A DNA stretch of 64,000 nt, from the NCBI GenBank assembly GCA_039029535.1, contig JBCCFW010000009.1, positions 34,460-98,459 of the forward strand. Reading direction: 5' to 3'. The stretch is from JBCCFW01 sp039029535. GTDB lineage: Bacteria > Acidobacteriota > JBCCFW01. This document shows, piece by piece, positions 28,756-35,732 of the stretch (positions within the stretch are counted from its first letter, which is position 1; each line of letters begins with the position of its first letter). Below the pieces are notes generated by a model. It saw nothing but the letters and a program-made list of their open reading frames with translations, was not told the DNA's origin and searched no databases. The translations under genes were made by a program, and so were the position numbers.

Positions 28756-30535
28756 CCGACAGCAGTCGAAACCGGTCCTTCATCCGCTCGACGAGCTGCG
28801 CCGGTGTCAGCACCCGCACCCGCGCTGCGGCCAGCTCGATCGCCAGCGGGAGGCCGTCGACCAGCCGGACCACCTCCTCGACCTCGGCCCGGTTCTCGTC
28901 GGTCACCGCGAACGCCGCTTGTTTCGCGTGGGCTCGGCTCTCGAACAGCTCGACGCCGGCGCCCTTCACGTCCAGCGCTGCCACGTCCAGGACCTCCTCA
29001 CCCGGGAGGTCGAGCAGGACACGGCTGGTCACGACGAAGCTCGCCTCGGTGGCCCGCTCCAGCCACCGCCCCACGCTGGCCGCGGCATGCTCGGCGACCT
29101 GCTCGAAGTTGTCGAAGATGATCAGACAGCGGCCACGACCGGCGATCGCGTGGCCAAGCCGCTCGATCGAATCGCTGCCCTTGAGAGTCACGCCCAGCGT
29201 CGTCGCGACCGCCGAGACGATCCTCTCGAGGCTGCGCGCCTCGGAGAGGTCGCAGAACCAGGCGCCGTCTTCGCGTCGCCGGGCATGGTGGAGCACCAGT
29301 CGCGTCTTCCCGGTGCCACCGGGGCCGAGCACGGTGAGCAGGCCCGGAGTCGAGGTGCGCTCCGCCAGCGTTTCGAGCTCGGCCGTTCGCCCGATGAGCG
29401 TGTCGCGCTCCGGGGGTAGCTCGCCACCCGACGGCGTCGGTGCCGACTCCGTCACGGGCGCGGCTCGGATGAGCAGCGCGCGGAGCTCGGCACCGCTGAC
29501 CGGTCGATCATCGCGCTCCTTCGAGAGACAGCGGCGCAGCAGGTCACGAGCCGCCGTGGGAAGCTCCCTCGGCAGAGCGCTCCAGTCGGGCTCCGCGTCC
29601 CGGACCGCGCGGAGCTTCTCGCGCCAGGACTCTCCCGGGAACGCCACTCGCCCGGTCAGCATCTCGAAGAGCACGCAGCCGAGGGCCCACACGTCGCAAC
29701 GGGCATCGAGCTCCTCGCGCCGCGATTGTTCGGGGCTCATGTAGCCGGGCGTCCCCTCCAGGTTGCGCTTGCCGTCGTCGTCGTCCGAGACGGGACGAGC
29801 CAGGCCGAAGTCGAGCACCTTCGCGACGTTGCCGTCGACGACCTGGATGTTGAGGGGCTTGAGATCGCGGTGGATGAGGCCACGAGAGTGGGCGGCGTCC
29901 AGGCCGGCGGCGACCTGGGTCGTGAGGTCGATGGCTTGCTCGACCTCGAGCGGTCCACGTTCGAGCTTCGCCGACAGGCTCTCGCCGTCGAGATGCTCGA
30001 GCACGAGCACCGGCTCACCCTCGTGCTCGACGATGTCGAAGATCCCACCGACGTTGGGGTGACAGGCGGCTGCGAGCATCCGCGCCTCTCGCACGAAGCG
30101 CTCGAGGCCTTCTTCGGGGAGACGAGTCGAGAGGGTCTTGAGCGCGACGGGGCGATCGAGCTGTGGATCCCAGGCCCGGTAGACCACGCCCATGCCACCG
30201 CGACCCAGCTCGGCCTCCACGCGGTACCGGCCAATGAGCTCCGGTGTCTCGAGCCTCTGCTCGCGGTCTTCGGAGAGCGCGACCGTGCGGCCGGGGCTGG
30301 TCAGGGTGACGTCGTCCTGGACGGACGGAGAAGGCGGGGGTGCGGGGAGCCTGGCCTGGGTCGAGCCGTCGTCGTCGTCGCCGTCGTGCGGCTTAGAGCG
30401 CTCCTCCCCGCGGAGCAGCCGGTCGTCGGTGGACTCGCGACCCGGCGCGCACCGGCGCAGCCTCGCGTCGAGATCGACGACTCCGTCCGAGAGCTCGCGC
30501 TCTCGACGACGCTGTCCCCCCGAATCCTGCGACAT
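28412..30535 (-). pseudogene. Kinase-STAND-TPR paralogue 2, N-terminal part (frameshifted)
   Basis: The part is read from the ATG at 30535 (MSQDSGGQRRRERE), matching the start of paralogue 1. The kinase domain is complete (Lys in VALKTL, HRDLKPLN, DFG), as is the ATPase core (Walker A GPGGTGKT, Walker B LIIFDN). True homology stops at about 28710, where a 5-bp deletion changes the frame; the residues after RQATLRAA are spurious and the frame stops at 28412. A truncated kinase-ATPase without TPRs could still be made and might interfere with its paralogues, but I treat it as a pseudogene. Five bases is more than the usual homopolymer sequencing error. Confidence 0.75.
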
Positions 30536-30543
30536 TCGCCGGG

Positions 30544-30559
30544 GATGGTACCCGCATCG
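30544..30559 (-). promoter_or_regulatory. Conserved upstream motif of kinase-STAND paralogue 2
   Basis: CGATGCGGGTACCATC lies 8 bp before the ATG at 30535 and differs by one base from the motif before paralogue 1. It contains the same TACCAT hexamer. The sequence between motif and ATG is not conserved, so the motif may be functional rather than merely inherited. Confidence 0.3.
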
Positions 30560-30701
30560 CTGCCTGCCGTGTGGGAAGGGGGGCCTTGCGGCAACTCTCG
30601 ACCCGTGACCAGCGCTTCCGTCCGTGTTCTCGTCTCCAGCCCTTAGCCGCGAGCCTCGTCCTCGCTCAGGTTTTCGGTTTGCATCGAGTCGGCTGGTGGG
30701 C

Positions 30702-31607
30702 TCACCCGGTGCTCGGCTCCGACCCATCGTCGGTGAGCACCGCGGCGGTCATCAGGAGGAGACCCAGGACGGCAGCCCCGACGACGAAGAGGCCCGGTCT
30801 CAGTCCGTGGTCGGTGCGCAGGCGATCGACCCAGAAGACCGTGGCCAGCGCGACCGGACCAGCGGCGCAGTAGAGCGCGACGGCCTGGGTTCTCGCGTCG
30901 TGTCGCACGGCCTGGGGGGCGGGGTGGCCCTCGTGGTCGAGGTGGCTCGTGTCGGTCAGGTGGGCGGCTGCGGCCACCAGGAAGGCGGCCAGCTCACCGA
31001 TGAGGGCCAGGCCGGCGAGAACGATCCCGTAGGTCGTCCAGACGTCATCGAGGCGGACCACCGAGATCAGCCCGAGTGGACCGAAGGGGATGAAGACGGC
31101 CGCCGTCAGGACGGTCAACCGGACCACGCGTGCGGCCACCCGGTCCAGCCCCTCGACGCTCGAGCGCTCTCTTCGGAGCCAGCCCTTGAGGAAGAAGAGG
31201 AGGCCACCGACGCCCGCCAGCGCTCCGAACCCGATCGGCATCAGCCAGCTCAGGATGAAGCCGACGAGCGGGAACGTCATGACGAGGGCGACGACCGCCA
31301 GGACCGGTGGACCGAAGACGGCCACGCGCTTCGGCAGCCGCGCCCCTCGCACGCGAGTGAGGAGTCGATCGGTCAGCGAGGTCGACGACCGAGCAGGGCG
31401 CACGAGAACGACGACGAAGACGACGGTGGCGCCGACCGCGAGCGCGAGCCACGGCGGGAAGTCGTCCTGGATGAGCTCCCAGCGCGTGCCACCGTGGCTG
31501 CGGATCATCTCGTCCAGGCCGAACAGGAAGTGCCGCACGGCGTTCCACCCGAGCAGTCCGAGGAGGGCCGAGACGACGAGCAGGTAGCGGCGGGTCCAGG
31601 GAGTCAC
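30702..31607 (-). CDS. Multi-pass membrane protein of unknown function
   Basis: This 301-residue protein has a GTG start. About seven hydrophobic segments are visible: residues near 8-24 (YLLVVSALLGLLGW), 52-70, 96-113, 116-137, 160-182, 190-212 and 260-288. A charged loop (RRERSSVEGLDR) and a His/Asp-rich loop (DTSHLDHEGHPAP) separate some of them. I recognise no family and no catalytic motif. It is encoded upstream of the kinase-STAND pseudogene on the same strand, 166 bp away, so shared transcription is possible but not shown. Confidence 0.7.
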   Translation of the reverse strand: MTPWTRRYLLVVSALLGLLGWNAVRHFLFGLDEMIRSHGGTRWELIQDDFPPWLALAVGATVVFVVVLVRPARSSTSLTDRLLTRVRGARLPKRVAVFGPPVLAVVALVMTFPLVGFILSWLMPIGFGALAGVGGLLFFLKGWLRRERSSVEGLDRVAARVVRLTVLTAAVFIPFGPLGLISVVRLDDVWTTYGIVLAGLALIGELAAFLVAAAAHLTDTSHLDHEGHPAPQAVRHDARTQAVALYCAAGPVALATVFWVDRLRTDHGLRPGLFVVGAAVLGLLLMTAAVLTDDGSEPSTG

Positions 31608-31762
31608 GTGGAGAGCCCGTCTCCGAGCGCGATGATGATGGTTCGCGAGGCTAGCACGGGGCGAGGAAGCCGGAGCCCGAGCAGACGCTCCTGCCGTGCT
31701 GGTCCGCCGGTGCGAAGAGCCCTGCCGACCACGACGCCGGCAGGACTCGGTAGAAGGTTCGC

Positions 31763-33130
31763 TCAGCGGTCGATGCAGCAGCGACAGTTCAGCGGCAGGT
31801 CGGCGGCGAAGTCGAGCACCTCACAAGTCGGCCCGGCGACCGCGGCTCGTCCGGTGGAGCCGGTCGTGTCGTCAGCCCACTCTGCCTCGATCGTGACCAG
31901 CGACAGCTTGCAGGCGGCGAAGAGCTCCGCGGTGCTGCAGAGGCGAGCGCCCTCTTCCGCGCAAGCACCCGCAGCCTCGCCCCAGGCGGCCGGTCCGATG
32001 ATCTCCCGGCGGATGCAGAGCCGATCCGACACTCGGTCGTAGCCCGGCCGGCAGGGTCGAGCGCCACTCGATGCCGTTGGCCCCTCGGGCGGGACGATGA
32101 ACTGGCCGAGGCAGGTGGACTGGTGGCCCACGGGAATGCTCAGGCGGAACTCGCCGTCCGTCGGGTCGATCACCGAGATGTCCCCCGACTGATGGTTCGC
32201 CACGTAGACCCGGTCACCTGCCAGGTTCACCGAGACACCCCTCGGAGCGATCCCGACGCGGAAGCTGTGGGCCAGCTCGTTGGTCTCCGTCCGCATGACC
32301 CACAGCAGGTCGGGAGCTCCACCAGCGTAGGCCACGGACATGTAGACCTCGTGACCGCTGGGGCTCACTGCCAGGCCGTAGGGCTCACCGCCCGCTCCGA
32401 CCGTCGTCTCGACCGTGTTCGTCGTGGTGTCGATCACGGACAGCCCGTCGACACCGGCGACGTACACGTGCTCGCCCGAGGGGTGCACCGCGAGGCCCAG
32501 CGGACCGCCACCCGGCACGAGGGGGGTGGCGGCGACCGGCACGAGCGTCGTGGCATCGATGGCCCAGACGCTGGCGTCGTCGTGATGGCTCACGTAGATG
32601 CGCGAGCCATCGGGGCTGACCACGACGCCCGTCGGCTCGTCACCCACGTCCAGCGTGCTCAGGACGATGTTGGACCTCGTGTCGATCACCGACAGGGTGT
32701 CGTCGCTCCCGTTGGCGACGTAGGCACGGGTCCCCGTGGGGTTCACCGCCACGCCGTAGGGGTCGACGCCGACCTCGACGGTGGCGATGACCGTGCGGTC
32801 CACCGCATCGATGACCAGGACCCGGTCCGGGCCGGGGACGGTGACGTAGACCCGCGAGGCGTCCGGGCTGACCGCCACGCCGTAGGGGCCGTTGCCGTCG
32901 CCGAGCGCGATGTGGTCGACGATCATGTCCGTCGCGGTGTCGATGATCGTGATCTCGTGCGTGGCCTCTGCGCTGGCGTAGGCCAGGGGCTGGGCCCTGG
33001 CCGTCCGATCCGGAACGCCCGATGCCAGGGTGACGAGAACGAGGAGTGATGCGGCCGCGAGACCGTCTTGGCGATCTCTCTCCGTCGACTGGGGTCGTGG
33101 TCCCGCTGTTCGCGAGCTTGCTCTGGTCAT
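31763..33130 (-). CDS. Exported YVTN-type beta-propeller protein with Cys-rich C-terminal domain
   Basis: This protein has 455 residues from the ATG at 33130, supported by AAGGTGAG just upstream and a signal peptide ending near RARAQ (about residue 47); an open frame reaches 33490 but lacks support. Residues 48-345 hold seven blades of about 42 residues with the pattern (I/V)xVGxxPYGVAVSPDGxxVYVAN...SVIDTxTN, the YVTN/40-residue propeller type found in surface and quinoprotein-like proteins. The last 100 residues are rich in Cys (GACAEEGARLCSTAELFAAC and a final NCRCCIDR). This resembles the small domains, often called sulfatase-modifying- or lectin-like, at the ends of myxobacterial surface proteins, but that match is tentative. 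Ligand unknown. Confidence 0.83.
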   Translation of the reverse strand: MTRASSRTAGPRPQSTERDRQDGLAAASLLVLVTLASGVPDRTARAQPLAYASAEATHEITIIDTATDMIVDHIALGDGNGPYGVAVSPDASRVYVTVPGPDRVLVIDAVDRTVIATVEVGVDPYGVAVNPTGTRAYVANGSDDTLSVIDTRSNIVLSTLDVGDEPTGVVVSPDGSRIYVSHHDDASVWAIDATTLVPVAATPLVPGGGPLGLAVHPSGEHVYVAGVDGLSVIDTTTNTVETTVGAGGEPYGLAVSPSGHEVYMSVAYAGGAPDLLWVMRTETNELAHSFRVGIAPRGVSVNLAGDRVYVANHQSGDISVIDPTDGEFRLSIPVGHQSTCLGQFIVPPEGPTASSGARPCRPGYDRVSDRLCIRREIIGPAAWGEAAGACAEEGARLCSTAELFAACKLSLVTIEAEWADDTTGSTGRAAVAGPTCEVLDFAADLPLNCRCCIDR

Positions 33131-33389
33131 GGAAATCTCACCTTCTCGAAATGCCGCACCACCGAAGTGCGACGGGTCGACCGGCCCGGATGCCCGGTCC
33201 GTCGAGAAACTCGGTCGAGAGGTAAGACGCAATCCGTGCGGGAGATCCTGACCCTCTCCGCTGGAAAGGGCGCGCCGAGCGGCTGCCGTGCCATCCGATC
33301 CTGCTGGCGCTACTCTTGGTGAGACGACCGGAGAGAGCTCCTGAAGAGCGCAACGCCGGGCTCGAGTCGGGCAACACGAGGGACGTGAC

Positions 33390-34064
33390 GTGACCATGCC
33401 GGTCCAGGCCAGGCGACGTGGCGGTTGGTGGGAGCTTCCCTTGCCGTTGACGCGAGCCGAGCTCGCCGCCCGGGTGGTCACGACGTGCATCGTCGCTGCC
33501 CTGGTGCTCGGCGTGAGCCGGCTCGCGATCGCTCACCTCGTGTCGCCGGGGCAGAGCCCGGCCATCGCCCTCGTCGCCTCGACCGCATGGCTCGGGCTGG
33601 TCGTCTTCATGGTCGTCGGGTTCTTGGTCATGGAGGGCGTTCGACGGACGATCGTGTCCGTTCTCGGCCTCGTCTCACGGGATCACTTCGTCCAGGTTCG
33701 CCCCGGGGAGGGGGATGAAGCTCGACTCCGGCATGGCTTTCGGCTCCTCGGCATCGTCGTTCCCTTCGACGTCGGTCCCCTCGGCCAGGTCAGAGCCGTC
33801 AGCTGGACCTTGGGCCAGGCCAGCGGGAGGATCGGTGAAGACCTCGACGACTGGTCGATCGTCCTCTGGCACGCGTCGCCACTGCCGAGGGATGGGGCGT
33901 CGTCCTCCGAGGGCCACCTCATCGTCAGCCCGGAACGCGCTCGCGCGACGATCGAGCCCCTCGGCCTGACACTCGTCGACTTCCTCCGTGAGGCGGGCGT
34001 GCCGCTGGTGGCCGAGGAGGAGACGCGCTTCGTGCGCGACGAGCTCGATGTCGTCGACTCCTGA
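33390..34064 (+). CDS. Two-pass membrane protein of unknown function
   Basis: This protein has 224 residues from the GTG at 33390 (GAGGG lies 7-8 nt upstream), or two codons fewer from the ATG at 33396. Two transmembrane segments are seen at about residues 29-49 and 58-80. A soluble domain of about 140 residues follows (FVQVRPGEGDEARL, GQVRAVSWTLGQASG, LIVSPERARATIEP), probably cytoplasmic. I recognise no family. It is 39 bp upstream of the epimerase-like gene on the same strand, so the two may form an operon. Confidence 0.65.
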   Translation: MTMPVQARRRGGWWELPLPLTRAELAARVVTTCIVAALVLGVSRLAIAHLVSPGQSPAIALVASTAWLGLVVFMVVGFLVMEGVRRTIVSVLGLVSRDHFVQVRPGEGDEARLRHGFRLLGIVVPFDVGPLGQVRAVSWTLGQASGRIGEDLDDWSIVLWHASPLPRDGASSSEGHLIVSPERARATIEPLGLTLVDFLREAGVPLVAEEETRFVRDELDVVDS

Positions 34065-34103
34065 GCCGTACCATCAGCCTGTCTTCGCACTCGGAGCCCA
34101 AGC

Positions 34104-35069
34104 ATGAACATCCTCGTCCTCGGCGGCACCCAGTTCATCGGCCGCACCCTCGTCGAAGAGCTGCTGCACGCCGGGCACTCGGTCAGCATCTTCAACCGCG
34201 GGCGAACGGTCGACGCCCTACCCGCTGAGATCGAGAGGCTGCGCGGCGATCGAGACGACGGAGCTTCGGGGCTCGCAGCGCTGACGGGGCGTGAGTGGGA
34301 CGCCTGCGTCGACGTGAGCGGCTACACGGCTCCGCAGGTGCGATCCAGCACCGAGGCGTTGCGCGGGAGCGTGGGTCACTACGTGTTCGTCAGCGCCGTC
34401 AGTGCGTACGGTGATCCAGAGCACGGTCCCGTCGACGAGAGTCATCCACGCTCACCGCCTGCCGAGGAGAGCGTCGTCGAGATCACCAGCGAGACCTACG
34501 GCTCGCTGAAGGTCACCTGCGAAGACATCGTCCAGGAGCTGTTCGCCGAGCGGTGCGCACTGCTTCGTCCTCAAGTCGTCGTCGGCCAGCACGATCCTTT
34601 CGACCGCTACTCCTACTGGGTGCGGCGCGCGACCCAGGGCGGCGAGATGCTGGCTCCCGGTGATGGCTCCGATCACGTGCAGGTCATCGACGTCCGCGAC
34701 GTGGCCCGGTTCATGCGGACGGCTTGCGAGCACGCGCTCTCTGGGAGCTTCAACCTCGCGGGGCCGAGGCTCACCTGGGACGACTTCATCACGACCCTGG
34801 GAGCGCGGGACGTCGTCTGGGTGCCGGCGGACGTGATCGCTGCTGCCGGGGTCGTGGAGCGTGAGCTCCCGCTGTACCGACCGAACGGTGGACCACGCAG
34901 CAGCTTGATGCACGTCAGCAACGCTCGCGCTGTCGAGGCAGGCCTGACACTCACGTCACCGGCCGACACGGCCCGGCATGTCGCGGAGTGGATCCCCGAC
35001 TGCGAGCACGAGCCTGCATTCTCGCGGGAACGTGAGGCCGAGCTCATCCGCAGGTCGCGCTCGGGCTGA
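34104..35069 (+). CDS. NAD(P)-dependent epimerase/dehydratase family protein (extended SDR)
   Basis: This 321-residue protein has a Rossmann fold starting at once: MNILVLGGTQFIGR holds the GxxGxxG-like dinucleotide site at 8-14. The YxxxK catalytic pair is seen in ETYGSLKV, and a Ser-rich strand before it (FVSAVSAYG) supplies the third residue. These features define extended short-chain dehydrogenases such as UDP-sugar epimerases and the chloroplast CSP41-like branch. The C-terminal part (VQVIDVRDVARFM) is the usual NAD-binding wrap-around segment. Substrate cannot be told; a nucleotide sugar is the family norm. GGAG lies about 9 nt before the ATG. Confidence 0.85.
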   Translation: MNILVLGGTQFIGRTLVEELLHAGHSVSIFNRGRTVDALPAEIERLRGDRDDGASGLAALTGREWDACVDVSGYTAPQVRSSTEALRGSVGHYVFVSAVSAYGDPEHGPVDESHPRSPPAEESVVEITSETYGSLKVTCEDIVQELFAERCALLRPQVVVGQHDPFDRYSYWVRRATQGGEMLAPGDGSDHVQVIDVRDVARFMRTACEHALSGSFNLAGPRLTWDDFITTLGARDVVWVPADVIAAAGVVERELPLYRPNGGPRSSLMHVSNARAVEAGLTLTSPADTARHVAEWIPDCEHEPAFSREREAELIRRSRSG

Positions 35070-35081
35070 CGGGATTCGGCT

Positions 35082-35087
35082 TAAGCT
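35082..35087 (+). promoter_or_regulatory. Candidate -10 element for a leaderless transcript
   Basis: TAAGCT ends 6 nt before the GTG at 35094, and no ribosome site lies between. This spacing is what leaderless genes show when the start codon is also the transcription start. I see no good -35 element. Confidence 0.3.
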
Positions 35088-35093
35088 GTCCGC

Positions 35094-35732
35094 GTGAGCA
35101 AGGACGACGCGGGCCGTGAGCTCAACGAGTCGGACGCGCCGACCAAGGCCCAGCAGGCGGCCTCGGTCGGGGCCGGAGACGAGCTGAGCCCCGGCCAACG
35201 GCTGGATCGCCACGTGATCGAGTGCGAGCTCGGCCGTGGCGGGATGGGAGTCGTCTGGCGCGCTCGCGACAGCCGCCTCGGTCGTTCGGTCGCTCTCAAG
35301 TCGATCGGGAGGGCGTTTGCCAACGACCCGGACGGCCTGCAGCGCTTCGTGCGGGAGGCACGGCTGCTCGCCAGCCTGAATCATCCCAACGTGGCGACGG
35401 TGCACGACCTCCTCTGGCACGAAGGTCGACCGCTCCTCGTCATGGAGTTGCTGGAAGGGGAGGACCTCTTTCATCGACTGTCCCGGGGAGCGCTGTCTGT
35501 CGCCGAGGCCCTGCGCGTCGGGGTCCAGGTGGCCTCGGCCCTGGGGGCCGCCCACGACCGGGGGCATCGTTCACCGCGACCTGAAGCCGGCGAACGTGCA
35601 GCTCCTGCCGTCGGGTGTCGTGAAGGTGCTCGACTTCGGATTGGCCCACGTGTGGCGAGGGCCCGGCGCCGAGCAAGAGGTCGGGCTGGCCGGGACTCCC
35701 GCTTACATGAGCCCCGAGCAGGCGAGCTGTGA
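35094..35732 (+). CDS. Kinase-STAND-TPR paralogue 3, N-terminal kinase lobe (upstream of a 1-bp frameshift)
   Basis: This is the first part of paralogue 3. From the GTG at 35094 the frame encodes a kinase N-lobe and part of the C-lobe: glycine loop GRGGMGVVW, catalytic Lys in VALKSIG, ELLEGEDLF and ASALGAAHDRG. Then, at the run of five G at 35560-35564, the frame is lost. In place of G-I-V-HRDLKPAN it reads GHRSPRPEAG and ends at 35732, so residues after about 157 are spurious. Removing one G restores the catalytic loop and joins this frame to the next feature. It is either a real +1 insertion or an assembly error in the homopolymer. As read, this fragment lacks the HRD and DFG motifs and would be inactive. 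Confidence 0.7.
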   Translation: MSKDDAGRELNESDAPTKAQQAASVGAGDELSPGQRLDRHVIECELGRGGMGVVWRARDSRLGRSVALKSIGRAFANDPDGLQRFVREARLLASLNHPNVATVHDLLWHEGRPLLVMELLEGEDLFHRLSRGALSVAEALRVGVQVASALGAAHDRGHRSPRPEAGERAAPAVGCREGARLRIGPRVARARRRARGRAGRDSRLHEPRAGEL

